Below, one piece after another: positions 22,233-33,546 of a DNA stretch of 41,580 nucleotides. This stretch comes from Herbaspirillum sp. ASV7 (GTDB lineage Bacteria; Pseudomonadota; Gammaproteobacteria; Burkholderiales; Burkholderiaceae_D), in contig NZ_JAELUH010000045.1 in assembly GCF_016429215.1 (NCBI RefSeq), positions 1 to 41,580 of the forward strand, written 5' to 3'. Below the pieces are notes generated by a model. The model was given only the letters and a program-made list of their open reading frames with translations, searched no databases and was not told where the DNA came from. Both the position numbers and the translations under genes were made by a program. How positions within the stretch are numbered: the first letter of the stretch is position 1; each line of letters begins with the position of its first letter.

Positions 22233-22553
22233 ATGCCGAACAAGATTTCTTTGCCTAGCAGTTGGGTATGCGACGGAAAAGAGTTAAAACCAAAATCAGG
22301 CGCTTCTTCATCGAATACTTGGATTTTTGACGGAAAAGAAATTAAGCCAAAAACTGGTGCCTCTTCCTCAAACACATGGATTTGGGATAGCAAAGAATTG
22401 AAGCCAAAAGTGGGTGTGTCGAGCTCCAATACTTGGGTGGTCGATGGTAATAAGGTGAAACCAAAGATCGGCGTTTCGTCCGCAAATACCTATGAGATCG
22501 GCTCTAACTCCATACTGATCGTCGCCGGCCAAGTTGTGCTCAGGCTTTGGTAG
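22233..22553 (+). CDS. Tandem-repeat protein with four 19-residue W...SSSNT units
   Basis: A 106-residue protein started at ATG 22233 after GAGGA; an upstream ATG at 22170 lacks a ribosome site. After MPNKISLPSS there are four 19-residue units of the form W-x-x-D-G-K-E-(L/I)-K-P-K-x-G-(A/V)-S-S-S-N-T. A fifth, Tyr-starting cap ends in a hydrophobic strand (SILIVAGQVVLRLW). Each unit likely forms a beta hairpin, giving a small solenoid or WW-like repeat. No signal peptide. It lies about 150 nt before hsdM. I have no named family; a defence accessory is one speculation. Confidence 0.75.
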   Translation: MPNKISLPSSWVCDGKELKPKSGASSSNTWIFDGKEIKPKTGASSSNTWIWDSKELKPKVGVSSSNTWVVDGNKVKPKIGVSSANTYEIGSNSILIVAGQVVLRLW

Positions 22554-22707
22554 AGTCAGAAGGTTTATTCTTCGGCGACTGGGGCTCGAGAACCGCTTGG
22601 TCGTTGGGTCGTGATATCTTATAGTTTGCTTTTAGGCATCTCCTGCTGCGTTGGGGCGCTAGCAGAGAACGGGATCCTAAATTGAAAAGACTATAGAAAT
22701 CAAAGAC

Positions 22708-24244
<1,537 letters not shown>

Positions 24245-24255
<11 letters not shown>

Positions 24256-25543
24256 GTGGCCTATTGTTCGTCTGGGGGATTACGTCGATGCTTGTCTGGG
24301 GAAAATGCTAGACGCCAAGAAGAACAAGGGAGTTCCTCAGCCTTATCTCGGAAATAGTAACGTCCGTTGGGGACGCTTTGACCTCGATGATCTGGCGGAA
24401 ATGCGATTCGAAGAGCACGAAGAAGAGCGCTACAGCTTAAGGCCAGGTGACCTTATTGTGTGTGAGGGCGGGGAGCCAGGTAGATGCGCCATTTGGGATG
24501 GGGAGCCTGGGATGAAAATTCAAAAGGCCTTACATCGAATTCGACCTAAACATGGGCTTGATAACTACTACTTATACTACTGGTTCTTGCATTCTTCGAA
24601 GTTAGGATTATTGGAGCCTTTTTTTACTGGAACGACAATCAAGCATCTGACGGGGCGGGCTATTGCTGAACTGCAGATTCCTCTGCCCCCGCCAAGCATT
24701 CAAACTGTGATGACCGCTGTTTTGCGAAGTTTGGACGACCGTATCACCCTCCTGCGTGAAACCAACCAGACCCTCGAATCCATCGCCCAAGCCCTGTTTA
24801 AGTCCTGGTTTGTGGACTTCGATCCTGTCCGTGCCAAATCGGAAGGTCGAGTGCCGGAAGGGATGGACGAGGCTACTGCTGCGCTGTTCCCTGATAGTTT
24901 TGAAATGTCTGAGCTCGGGGAGATTCCGAGGGGGTGGCGCATCGGAAACGTAAAAGACCTTATGTACCTCAACAAGGAGTTGGTAAATCCATTGACAATG
25001 GCTACGTCGGAGTTCCAGCACTTTAGTCTTCCTGCTTTTGATCAAGGGCAGATGCCCGTACTAGAGCTCGGTGGTGAAATCAAGAGCAATAAGATACGAA
25101 TTCCGGTTGGAGCGGTACTTTTGTCGAAGCTCAATCCACACATCCCACGTGTATGGTTGCCTAGTGAAATTGGTGAGAATGCTGTTTGCTCCACCGAGTT
25201 TCTCCCGCTCTCTCCATCCAGCTCTACCACATCAACTTTTGTATATTGTCTTTTGCGATCAAATGAATTAAGTACCGCAATCTGTCAGTTAGTTACTGGA
25301 ACATCGAATAGTCACCAAAGAGTTAAACCACAGGCGATTCTCGATCTTGTTCACATAATTCCTCCTAGTGAAGTAGTTGCCGCATTCGATAAAGCAATCG
25401 CTGTTCTCTTTGACAAACTCAGGATTAGCAGAGTGCAGATCGGATCCCTTACATCGATGCGTGACTCGCTTCTTCCCCGCCTAATCTCCGGTCAGCTACG
25501 TCTCCCCGATGCCGAAGCCGAGATTGAAGCACTGACTGCCTGA
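24245..25543 (+). CDS. hsdS: Type I restriction-modification specificity subunit HsdS
   Basis: A 432-residue specificity subunit. Two variable target-recognition domains (about 1-155 and 215-385) are each followed by a conserved helical spacer. The central one is TLLRETNQTLESIAQALFKS then WFVDFDPVRAKSEGR. The C-terminal one is MRDSLLPRLISGQLRLPDAE. It decides which bipartite DNA sequence HsdM and HsdR act on; the sequence cannot be read from the protein. Its start is inside hsdM and hsdR begins 6 nt after its stop, so the three are one operon. TRD2 is more AT-rich than TRD1, consistent with past domain exchange. Confidence 0.96.
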
Positions 25544-25549
25544 GGCTCT

Positions 25550-28500
25550 ATGACCGAAGATCAACTCGAACAGGAGACCTTAGGCTGGCTTAGCGAGGTA
25601 GGTTATTCCGTATTGAATGGCCCAGACATCGCCTACGACGGCCCGAATCCCGAGCGCTCCGACTACCGTCAGATCCTCCTGCTGACTCGTTTGAAAACGG
25701 CAATCGATCGGTTAAATCCATTGATCCCTGCGAGTGCCAGAGAAGACGCCTTGAAGCAGGTCCGGGATCTTGGAATTCCAGTCCTTCTGACAGCTAACCG
25801 GCATTTCCACAAGTTGTTGGTCAACGGCGTGTCGGTGCAATACCAGAAGGATGGCGAGACGAGAGGTGACTTCGTTCGTCTGGTTGACTGGCAAGTGCCC
25901 GAGAACAACGATTGGGCCGCCGTCAATCAATTTACGATCAAGGGACCAAGACATACCCGTCGTCCTGATGTCATCCTGTTCGTGAATGGTCTGCCGCTGG
26001 TGCTAATTGAACTCAAGAATCCGGCAGATCAGCATGCCGATATCTGGAAAGCCTACGAGCAGATCCAGACCTATAAAGAACAGATCTCGGACGTGTTCCA
26101 GTTCAACGAGATACTAGTCATCTCGGATGGGACGGAGGCACTGCTCGGTTCGCTCTCAGCTGATGCTGAACGCTTCATGGCCTGGCGTACCATCGATGGT
26201 CAAACGCTTGATCCACTCGGTCGATTCCAGGAGCTGCAAACCTTGGTCCGGGGTTTGCTGGCTCCTGTTTACCTGCTGGATTATCTGCGTTACTTCGTTC
26301 TGTTCGAGGATGATGGCCGTCTTGTCAAAAAGATCGCCGGATATCACCAATTCCATGCGGTACGGGCAGCCATTGAACAGGTAGTGCTAGCGTCTCGCCC
26401 AGGTGGAACGCATCGAGGGGGGGTCGTCTGGCATACCCAAGGCAGTGGCAAGAGCATCACCATGACTTGCTTTGCTGCTCGGGTCATGCAAGAGGCCGCA
26501 ATGGAGAATCCAACCGTCGTTGTTATCACGGATCGCAACGATCTAGACGGCCAGTTGTACGGCGTTTTCAGCCTCTCTCAAGACCTTCTGCGGGAACAGC
26601 CCGTGCAAGCCGAATCTCGACAGGATCTTCGTGCCAAACTGTCCAATCGACCTTCTGGCGGCATTGTCTTTGCCACGATCCAGAAGTTCATGCTGGATGA
26701 GGACGAGGACACCTTTCCCACACTCTCCGATCGCAGCAACATCGTTGTCATCGCCGACGAAGCACATCGAACCCAGTACGGGTTTGAAGCAAAGTTAAAG
26801 GGAAAGCCAGGCGGAGAGCGATATCAGTCAGGCTATGCGCAGCACTTACGGGATGCTCTCCCCAATGCTACTTTCGTTGCCTTCACCGGTACACCTGTCA
26901 GCAGCGAAGACCGGGATACCCGAGCCGTCTTCGGTGACTACATCCACGTCTACGACATGCAACAGGCCCAGGAAGATGGGGCCACAGTAGCAATCTACTA
27001 CGAATCCCGTTTAGCCAAGTTGCGCCTGAAAGAAGAGGATCTGCCCAAGATCGATGCTGAGGTCGATGAGCTTGCAGAAGACGAAGAGGATGGCGAACAG
27101 GCCAAGCTGAAGAGCCGCTGGGCAGCGCTAGAGAGAGTTGTCGGAGCGGAGCCTCGTGTTGCACAAGTCGCTGCTGATCTGGTCCAGCATTTTGAAGAGC
27201 GCAACAAAGCTATGCCCGGCAAGGCGATGATCGTTGCCATGAGCCGGGACATCTGCGTGCATCTCTACAGCGAGATAGTCAAGCTGCGTCCCGAGTGGCA
27301 CGATGACGATCCTGAAAAAGGGGCTATCAAGATCGTGATGACGGGATCGGCCAGCGACAAGGCATTGCTAAGGCCGCATATTCACGACGGCAAGACGAAG
27401 AAACGTCTAGAGAAGCGATTCAAGGATCCCAAGGACGAACTCAAGCTGGTCATCGTCCGGGACATGTGGTTGACCGGGTTTGATGCGCCATGCGTGCATA
27501 CCTTGTATGTGGATAAGCCGATGAAGGGCCATAACCTCATGCAGGCGATTGCTCGGGTGAATCGGGTCTTCAAGGACAAGCAAGGCGGCCTGGTGGTGGA
27601 TTACATTGGGATCGGCAACGAGCTCAAGGCAGCGATGAAGGAGTACACCGGCAGCAAGGGCAGGGGCCAGATCAAGGTCGATGCCAATGAGGCTTACAGT
27701 GTTCTCGAGGAGCAGCTGGATATTTTGAGGGGTATGCTCCACGGATTTGATTACAGCCACTTCATGACTGGTGGACACAGGATCTTGGCCGGAGCTGCTG
27801 ATCATGTACTCGGTCTGAAGGATGGCAAGAAGCGGTTTGCCGATGCTGCTGTGGCCATGGGCAAGGCTTTCAGCTTGTGCTGCACTCTCGACGAGGCCAA
27901 GGCCGTACGAGAGGAAGTCGCCTTCATGCAGGGTATCAAGGTTCTACTGACTAAACGGGATATCACTGCACAGCGCAAGACGGACGAACAACGGGACCTG
28001 GCAATCAGGCAGATCATCAGCTCTGCGGTCGTATCAGACAGCGTGGTTGATATTTTCGATGCGGTTGGCCTGGAGAAGCCCAATATTGGGTTGTTGGATG
28101 ACGAGTTCCTCGCCCAGGTGAAGAGTCTTCCCGAGCGAAATCTTGCCGTGGAACTGCTGGAGCGACTGTTGCAGGGCGAGATTAAGAGCCGTTTCAGCAG
28201 CAACATTGTTCAGGAGAAGAAATTCAGCGATCTTCTGACGGGTGTCATTCAGCGCTATCAGAACCGTGCCATCGAAACAGCACAGGTGATGGAAGAGCTG
28301 ATCGAGATGGCCAAGAAGTTCAGGGAAGCTGCAGGGCGGGGCGAGAGTCTCGGCCTGAATGATGACGAGCTCAAGTTCTACGATGCCTTAGCCAACAACG
28401 AGTCTGCGGTTCGTGAGCTGAACGATGAGATTCTGAAGAAGATCGCTCACGAGCTGACCGAGAATCTACGGAGAAGCCTGAAGGTCGATTGGGCTGAGCG

Positions 28501-28645
28501 GGAGAGTGTCCGTGCCAGCTTGAGACTGATGGTTAGACGGATTCTACGGAAGTACAAGTATCCGCCAGATCAGCAGGAAGGAGCTGTGGAGCTAGTCCTG
28601 CAGCAGGTTCAGGCGTTAGGCGAAGACTGGGCTCTGGCGGCTTGA
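25550..28645 (+). CDS. hsdR: Type I restriction endonuclease subunit HsdR
   Basis: A 1031-residue motor-nuclease, nearly the length of EcoR124I HsdR (type IC). The N-terminal nuclease has D140...E154-L-K156 ([17 protein letters not shown]). Walker A is [11 protein letters not shown] near residue 298, the DEAH box is 403-406 (DEAHRTQYG) and motif III is FTGTPVSS. Helicase motifs V and VI are in [20 protein letters not shown] and [11 protein letters not shown]. The C-terminal helical part binds HsdM. It translocates DNA and cuts unmodified phage or plasmid DNA. All key residues are intact. The iteron-like array begins 15 nt after its stop. Confidence 0.97.
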   Translation: MTEDQLEQETLGWLSEVGYSVLNGPDIAYDGPNPERSDYRQILLLTRLKTAIDRLNPLIPASAREDALKQVRDLGIPVLLTANRHFHKLLVNGVSVQYQKDGETRGDFVRLVDWQVPENNDWAAVNQFTIKGPRHTRRPDVILFVNGLPLVLIELKNPADQHADIWKAYEQIQTYKEQISDVFQFNEILVISDGTEALLGSLSADAERFMAWRTIDGQTLDPLGRFQELQTLVRGLLAPVYLLDYLRYFVLFEDDGRLVKKIAGYHQFHAVRAAIEQVVLASRPGGTHRGGVVWHTQGSGKSITMTCFAARVMQEAAMENPTVVVITDRNDLDGQLYGVFSLSQDLLREQPVQAESRQDLRAKLSNRPSGGIVFATIQKFMLDEDEDTFPTLSDRSNIVVIADEAHRTQYGFEAKLKGKPGGERYQSGYAQHLRDALPNATFVAFTGTPVSSEDRDTRAVFGDYIHVYDMQQAQEDGATVAIYYESRLAKLRLKEEDLPKIDAEVDELAEDEEDGEQAKLKSRWAALERVVGAEPRVAQVAADLVQHFEERNKAMPGKAMIVAMSRDICVHLYSEIVKLRPEWHDDDPEKGAIKIVMTGSASDKALLRPHIHDGKTKKRLEKRFKDPKDELKLVIVRDMWLTGFDAPCVHTLYVDKPMKGHNLMQAIARVNRVFKDKQGGLVVDYIGIGNELKAAMKEYTGSKGRGQIKVDANEAYSVLEEQLDILRGMLHGFDYSHFMTGGHRILAGAADHVLGLKDGKKRFADAAVAMGKAFSLCCTLDEAKAVREEVAFMQGIKVLLTKRDITAQRKTDEQRDLAIRQIISSAVVSDSVVDIFDAVGLEKPNIGLLDDEFLAQVKSLPERNLAVELLERLLQGEIKSRFSSNIVQEKKFSDLLTGVIQRYQNRAIETAQVMEELIEMAKKFREAAGRGESLGLNDDELKFYDALANNESAVRELNDEILKKIAHELTENLRRSLKVDWAERESVRASLRLMVRRILRKYKYPPDQQEGAVELVLQQVQALGEDWALAA

Positions 28646-28659
28646 TCTCTGATTCGGTT

Positions 28660-28970
28660 GTGTAGGGGAAGGGCCTGAAATGTGTAGGCCAGTGTAGGAT
28701 TTGGTGTAGGGCCCAATCCCTCATCTTTCCCGAAGAATAAGGGTGTTGAGAGGATCAGTGTAGGCTGTGTAGGGTTTTTCGAGAAATACTATAAATATTT
28801 TTACTAGGCAAAGCCGTTAGGTTCTATGTTCTGGGGTATCTAAAATTCCCTCTTATTTTGAAAATACCCTACACAGCCTACACTAAAGCTCTGCTTCTCT
28901 AGTATCTACTGGAAGAGAGGTGGTGTAGGTCAGATGATTTCTCCTACACTTCCCCTACACCGGCCTACAC
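28660..28970. repeat. Iteron-like array of 12 GTGTAGG heptamers around an AT-rich core
   Basis: Forward GTGTAGG copies begin at 28660, 28682, 28692, 28704, 28758, 28767 and 28923. Inverted copies (CCTACAC) begin at 28868, 28877, 28943, 28954 and 28964. Within clusters they are 9-12 bp apart, about one helical turn. A perfect 19-bp inverted repeat, AGTGTAGGCTGTGTAGGGT (28757-28775) and its complement (28866-28884), flanks a 90-bp AT-rich stretch. This resembles the origin of an iteron replicon or the ori/crr of P4-type elements. The region 28646-29160 has no gene. Confidence 0.8.
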
Positions 28971-28981
28971 TGAAAGTCGGT

Positions 28982-29004
28982 TGCTTTCCTGTGCTCGGAA
29001 AGCA
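28982..29004. other. Perfect 8-bp-stem hairpin beside the iteron array
   Basis: TGCTTTCC (28982-28989) pairs with GGAAAGCA (28997-29004) around a 7-nt loop. No T tract follows. It may be part of the presumed origin or a weak terminator. Confidence 0.4.
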
Positions 29005-29160
29005 GTCTTAACTAGATATTGGTATTAATAATTTTCTGGAACTATACCGGGTACTAAAGATAACACGTTGCTATAGCTATGCAGAGGCCGCTCGTTGGCC
29101 TACCGTAGCTAAGGGAATCGAGGCAGTATTCTGAAAAAACAATAGCATCTAGGGGGGGGC

Positions 29161-29679
29161 ATGGGAAATTGGGTGAGGATATTCACTCTTCTAACAGCCG
29201 GAATTGTAATGTTTTCGAGTCAACAAGTGCTGGCGTCTCCGGATGATTCACCATATGGGGATTGCGAGGACGTGCTTCCAATTGGTAGTGCCAACCATTC
29301 TGGTTGCCTTGCGCAACAAGAGAGAAAGAAATACTGGAAATTGCAACGGGATGCCTATGAACGGCTTGTTAAAGCGCTATCTACAAAACCCAAGACTCCA
29401 GATGCTTTGCAAATGAATGAGCGAGTTTTTGATGCGTTCACTAACGTTCAATCAGCTTGGGAGAAATACTATCCAGAAGCTTGCGAACTTTCAGGATCGT
29501 TGACGATGGCCGCTAATCCTTGGCAATCGACCTATGCGGTCCAATGCGAAGCGGTGCAACTGCAAGACAGACTCGAGAAACTAAATAAAGCACTAATTTG
29601 TTTCGAGAAAATCCCAGAAGACACAAGAGCAGTTGAGGGGGCAGAGTGTCTCAACGAATTCGGATTGCCATTTCAATAG
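29161..29679 (+). CDS. Secreted LprI/DUF1311-like protein
   Basis: A 172-residue protein with a signal peptide (MGNWVRIFTLLTAGIVMFSS, cleavage near LAS). The mature region has spaced cysteines and an aromatic helix pattern of LprI-type lysozyme-inhibitor or DUF1311 domains: SGCLAQQERKKYWKLQRDAY, then AWEKYYPEACELSGS, AVQCEAVQLQDRLEKLNKAL and a final Cys pair. The role would be periplasmic, perhaps lysozyme tolerance, but the assignment is only by pattern. The start is preceded by a run of seven G. Confidence 0.6.
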   Translation: MGNWVRIFTLLTAGIVMFSSQQVLASPDDSPYGDCEDVLPIGSANHSGCLAQQERKKYWKLQRDAYERLVKALSTKPKTPDALQMNERVFDAFTNVQSAWEKYYPEACELSGSLTMAANPWQSTYAVQCEAVQLQDRLEKLNKALICFEKIPEDTRAVEGAECLNEFGLPFQ

Positions 29680-29854
29680 TTTTTATTTGATTGCGGAGAC
29701 CTGTCGAAAATAGGTGTTGTCATCTTCATCTACTAGATCAAAGAAGAAGATTGTGACGAGAAGTATGCACGCCTACCTGGTGGAGCGTTTGATTTTCTCT
29801 GGTGATTGGTGTGATCGCTGCTACGTCTTGTCTATGAAATAGAGGAACAAACAA

Positions 29855-30952
29855 ATGGCATTATTTGAATTAACGGGAGAAAGTCTTACTGCTATCAGCG
29901 AGACCAGTTTTGATGTTGAGGGTATTTACGAACGTCGGGACCTTCAACGGCACCTGAAAAAGAACATTTCTGTTCTTGCTCCTGATCTCATGGTCATTGC
30001 AGAGGAGTATGGTGATTGGGTTGATAGCTTACGGCGTGTAGATCTACTTTGCATCGATAAGGATGCCAACTTAGTCGTCGTTGAAATCAAGAGAACAAAT
30101 GATGGCGGACATATGGAGCTTCAAGCCATCCGCTATGCCGCAATGCTCTCTACTATGACTTGGAAGCAGCTTGTTGAGGCGCATGTTGCGTTTCTCAGTG
30201 CGGAGGGGCGGCCCGTTGAAACAGCAGAGGCAGATATTCTCGCATTTCTTCATTTGGAAAGTCGAGATGAGGAGGCGTTTGGCAAGGATGTTCGAATCAT
30301 TCTTGCGTCCTCAAATTTTTCAAAAGAAATTACGATGGCTGTTCTCTGGTTGAACGACCATGATTTGGATATTCAATGTATTAGGCTCAAGCCATATCGT
30401 CTTTTGGATAAGATCCTGCTAGATGTTCAGCAGATCATTCCGTTGCCCGAGGCAGCAGAGTTTCAAACTCAGATCCGTGCCAAGGAAAATGCTGAGCGAG
30501 TCCAAAAGGCTGAACGCTATGACATCCGCTACCAGTTTTGGGAAGAGTTGCTTAGCTACGCCAAAACAAAGACCCAGCTCCATGCCACTCGAAGGCCTGG
30601 GCAGTATCATTGGATTGGTGGTACGACCGGGAAGGCAGGGGTATATATCAACTACGTGATTCGTGGTGATGATGCTCAGGTGGAGCTATATATTGACGAC
30701 CACAATGAAGAAACGAACAAAGCCCGATTTGAGTTCTTCAGAAGCCATGCTGATGAGATAAATGCCAAGTTTGGTGATGGCTTGATCTGGGAAGAGCTTC
30801 CAACTAAGCGAGCATGCAGAATCAAATATGAACTCCAGGGCGGATGGAGATCGGACAGGAGTCAATGGAAGACCATGCAGCACAACATGGTTGATTCAAT
30901 GATTCGGCTTGAAGCCGCTTTCAGACCCTATATCAATACACTCCCTTTATGA
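29855..30952 (+). CDS. PD-(D/E)XK nuclease-like protein with C-terminal DUF4268
   Basis: A 365-residue protein. Its N-terminal half has the NucS/DUF91-like nuclease core RRVDLLCIDKDANLVVVEIK with D63, E77 and K79 in the D...E-x-K layout, then MELQAIRYAAMLSTMTW. The C-terminal half is the DUF4268 region: YDIRYQFWEELLSYAKTK and VELYIDDHNEETNKARFEFF. Such fusions are found in restriction and defence loci and probably cut nucleic acid. It is separated from the RM operon by the iteron array and the LprI-like gene. ATG 29855 follows AGAGGAA. No partner subunit is evident. Confidence 0.82.
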   Translation: MALFELTGESLTAISETSFDVEGIYERRDLQRHLKKNISVLAPDLMVIAEEYGDWVDSLRRVDLLCIDKDANLVVVEIKRTNDGGHMELQAIRYAAMLSTMTWKQLVEAHVAFLSAEGRPVETAEADILAFLHLESRDEEAFGKDVRIILASSNFSKEITMAVLWLNDHDLDIQCIRLKPYRLLDKILLDVQQIIPLPEAAEFQTQIRAKENAERVQKAERYDIRYQFWEELLSYAKTKTQLHATRRPGQYHWIGGTTGKAGVYINYVIRGDDAQVELYIDDHNEETNKARFEFFRSHADEINAKFGDGLIWEELPTKRACRIKYELQGGWRSDRSQWKTMQHNMVDSMIRLEAAFRPYINTLPL

Positions 30953-31014
30953 AGTGGGAATGGGTGGCGGTAATCAGCCCGTCCTCATTCCTTCGAATAA
31001 CCTTTAGTCGGTAG

Positions 31015-31155
31015 ATGTCAACAACACCAAGAATCCCAATGTTCATCCCCGCTGATTCTTACAAGAATGCGATTCAAGATCTGATCAAGGACAACGAAGT
31101 CGTCAAGATTGCGGCTGCCTTCTGGGGTGAAGGTTCGGTAGCGAGAGATTGCTAA
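31015..31155 (+). pseudogene. Truncated N-terminus of a phospholipase D-like protein
   Basis: A 46-residue reading frame (MSTTPRIPMFIPADSYKNAI then QDLIKDNEVVKIAAAFWGEG). The V-(K/R)-I-A-x-A-F-W-G-x-G motif near an N-terminus is typical of PLD-like nuclease or defence proteins. The frame stops soon after and no continuation is seen in any frame. It is best read as a remnant left by deletion or rearrangement between the DUF4268 gene and the minus-strand gene. Recognition rests on one short motif. Confidence 0.5.
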
Positions 31156-31159
31156 CGGC

Positions 31160-31741
31160 CTATTGGGGGATATTTTTGGGAGGCACATCTGCCGGTGGGG
31201 AAAGCCCAAATTCTGCATCGATATTTGTTATAAAGAAGACATTTCTGTCGGTCGTTATAGTAATTTTATCTAGCTCTCTCCAGCCAAGAAGTACGTCGGT
31301 GTAGTTATCTGCTCGTGGAGAAATAGCCCCGCTCCATCTATTCACCACCTCCCCATTTAACCAGCCCTGAATTGTCAATGAACTCGAGACCAAGACGTTC
31401 AACGATAGTGAGCGTAAGCTGAAGGTTTGACCCGCTATTGCACTGGTCATTGTTAAATCAGGATTTAGATTGTTCCATGCGGCCCCAAGAGGAGCTTTAG
31501 CAACACGATCTGGGTACTGAGATGAGAGATTTACGATTGCATCATTGACCCATGAAAAATTGGGATACGGGCCGTAGTTGAAACCTTGGTAGCCTTGCCG
31601 AATGTAGGCTGGCCCCAGTGGGTTGTAAGTATCTGCATCTGCAGCAAAACCAAACGGTGCGGCTTGAGCTGTTGTAGTAGAAGTTGTTATCAAAAATGAA
31701 AAAATAAATAGTAATTTCTTAAACACGTTAATCTTCCCCAT
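31160..31741 (-). CDS. Secreted hypothetical protein (193 aa)
   Basis: A 193-residue protein with a signal peptide (MGKINVFKKLLFIFSFLITT, cleavage near AQA-AP). The mature domain is beta-rich and Asn/Ser-rich: FGFAADADTYNPLGPAYIRQ, LSLNVLVSSSLTIQGWLNG and ITITTDRNVFFITNIDAEFG. This resembles the adhesion-like domain of PEP-CTERM proteins, but the C-terminal PEP box and anchor are absent: it ends SPPADVPPKNIPQ. It may have lost its sorting end through the rearrangement that truncated the adjacent PLD-like gene 4 nt away. No name can be given. Confidence 0.65.
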   Translation of the reverse strand: MGKINVFKKLLFIFSFLITTSTTTAQAAPFGFAADADTYNPLGPAYIRQGYQGFNYGPYPNFSWVNDAIVNLSSQYPDRVAKAPLGAAWNNLNPDLTMTSAIAGQTFSLRSLSLNVLVSSSLTIQGWLNGEVVNRWSGAISPRADNYTDVLLGWRELDKITITTDRNVFFITNIDAEFGLSPPADVPPKNIPQ

Positions 31742-31845
31742 TTCTGTCTCTTCCCCGAAACGCTCCTGCCTTGGTCAAAAGAAGCCTCCTATCGTGGAGG
31801 TTCCACGAGATATCTCTCTTCCATTAAAGATTGAGCGAGGCGCTT

Positions 31846-32940
31846 CTATCCAAGCCGCAAAACTAAACTAATAAGCTGCGATATCCCCGACACACCAGTT
31901 TTAGCAAGCAATGCCTGGATCTGCGTTCGTATAGTGTTGATTGATACACCGCGTCGTTCGGCGCACTCTTGAGGTGATAAGCCCTCATAGGCCATAAGAA
32001 TGGATAGCTCTACTTCCGCACTCGTCACGCCAAATGCTAGTTGAAGCGCTTTGACACTTGTGTGCTGCAGTCTCTTCCTCATAGCGGTCATCAAGGTTAA
32101 CTTGGTTGAGATTCCACGCATCAACGCTGATTGGATTGGTATGGGCGTAAGAGAAAGGATAAGGCGCTCTCCATCTAGGGTATTAAGTATTAAGACTCCC
32201 CTCTGACAGGCTTCTTTCCACCGCAAGTCATCCGTGCAATCTGCTGGTGAAAACTTCCCCGTGCTGAACCTTAATGCGGGCTCAGATTTAATTAATTGAT
32301 GTGCTGAATTATTGGCGAGATGAAGTCTTCGATGTTCATCCAATACGAATATCGGCAGCGATAGAGCGTTAAGGACAGATTCAGTAAGCGATTCTTTTTT
32401 TTGTAGGTACTGCATGCGAACCTGAGTGCGTAATGCCCGGCTGATATGCTGAGATAGACTGGAAATCTGGATGCGTTGGGCTTCAGAAAAACCATTCGAT
32501 CCTTCCGCACCAAGAAAGCTGAGAAACGTGCTGCCCTCGCTTCCCCTATGTACGAATAGCCCAGAAATACTGCCCATATTATTGGGTCGTAGAAACTCAT
32601 TATGGAAAATGCTTTTTCCTCGCTGTTGAAGTGAGAGCATTTTGGAATCCTCATACCACCTGCCGACCGGCCAGTCCCCAATGATTGGGGCACCTGGATC
32701 ATAGAGATAAAAATCGTCGGCATACTGCTTGAGGCAGATTTGAACAAAATCCGGGCTTTCCCCCACAGCCTTGTTGACTGCCGCTAACTGCGTGTTTTCG
32801 TCGTATGAAAGAAGCGTAACTAGGCAGGTATCAGTGTGCAGCCGCAACTTTTGTAGTGCGATTTCCCAATCCTGCTCGCCGAGTCCGGCGGAGTATATGT
32901 CATCGATCAATTCATCTGGAAGGTCAGGTAGATGATCCAT
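31846..32940 (-). CDS. LuxR-type transcriptional regulator with GAF/PAS-like sensor region
   Basis: A 364-residue regulator. The N-terminal 180 residues are a GAF-like region seen in solo LuxR proteins (QDWEIALQKLRLHTDTCLVT). A PAS-like segment follows (VLNALSLPIFVLDEHRRLHL, about residues 190-290). The C-terminal helix-turn-helix is FGVTSAEVELSILMAYEGLS, then QECAERRGVSINTIRTQIQA and LLAKTGVSG. It should bind DNA in response to an unknown ligand. It is isolated, with the secreted protein downstream on the same strand as a possible target. The start ATG 32940 has no strong ribosome site. Confidence 0.85.
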   Translation of the reverse strand: MDHLPDLPDELIDDIYSAGLGEQDWEIALQKLRLHTDTCLVTLLSYDENTQLAAVNKAVGESPDFVQICLKQYADDFYLYDPGAPIIGDWPVGRWYEDSKMLSLQQRGKSIFHNEFLRPNNMGSISGLFVHRGSEGSTFLSFLGAEGSNGFSEAQRIQISSLSQHISRALRTQVRMQYLQKKESLTESVLNALSLPIFVLDEHRRLHLANNSAHQLIKSEPALRFSTGKFSPADCTDDLRWKEACQRGVLILNTLDGERLILSLTPIPIQSALMRGISTKLTLMTAMRKRLQHTSVKALQLAFGVTSAEVELSILMAYEGLSPQECAERRGVSINTIRTQIQALLAKTGVSGISQLISLVLRLG

Positions 32941-33546
32941 GAATCTGCTCGGAAAATTTGAGTTTGTTGATCTTGGGGCACTGTAAGCAGGAAGAATCGT
33001 TCTATCTATTGCTTTGTTAGAAATCGCTCCGACTCCGAATTCAGCGAAGTATTAATCAAATTATAAGTTCATGGGAACTGCGCTTCGTTATTAAATTTGG
33101 TGATTTCTACGCTACGTTACCCTCAATCAGATGGCTGCCAACGCTTTAATACTTAAATAAATGCAGATTTTTCCCTAACCTCTCCACTGCTTTAAATGCT
33201 TGAACGGGCACTTAGCGAGCGCTATGTTGATGCAAAGAATTATGCAGCCGTTTAGCGAGTTAAATGGGCTCCACCTGCACAAACGATGGCTCAGGAACCC
33301 GGCATTGAAGAATTGGCCCTGGACAACTTTCCGCCGATATTTGCTCTCATCCCGTTGGGGCACGCCGATTCACTTAAGCAATTGCCTCGAGCTTGAGTGT
33401 GACGGATTTTTAGCCGAGAGGCATCGAGATCGCCTCATCAATCTTGATGATGTGATGAAAAGGAGCGAAAGCTAAGATCAAGTGAAAAAATGAGTTTATG
33501 TCACTCTAAATAAATCCCACTTAAAGTTTAACCTTTAGGAGCAGGT
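32941..33546. other. 606-bp stretch without a supported gene
   Basis: The sequence is AT-rich on the left. From about 33,200 to 33,475 a more coding-like composition appears, with short competing frames on both strands (up to 91 residues) but no ribosome site or family match. It may be a decayed gene. The right end (33,476-33,546) holds the promoter region and AGGAG site of the lipoprotein gene. Confidence 0.4.

Noticed and set aside
22233..22553. The 57-bp repeats as a CRISPR array
   Set aside because: They are in-frame coding repeats without unique spacers, and no cas gene is present.
28942..28970. CCTACAC heptamers of the iteron array resemble the TCCTAC box of the stress promoters
   Set aside because: The array copies lack the C[CT][GT]AT box 17-18 nt downstream and are clustered with about 10-bp phasing. 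The likeness is probably chance between two short motifs.
31018..31218. A 66-residue minus-strand frame
   Set aside because: It overlaps the PLD-like remnant and the end of the secreted protein gene, and has no ribosome site or family likeness.
33200..33475. A 91-residue plus-strand frame (TTG start) and overlapping minus-strand frame
   Set aside because: No ribosome site, no recognisable motif, and other frames look equally plausible, so neither is called.
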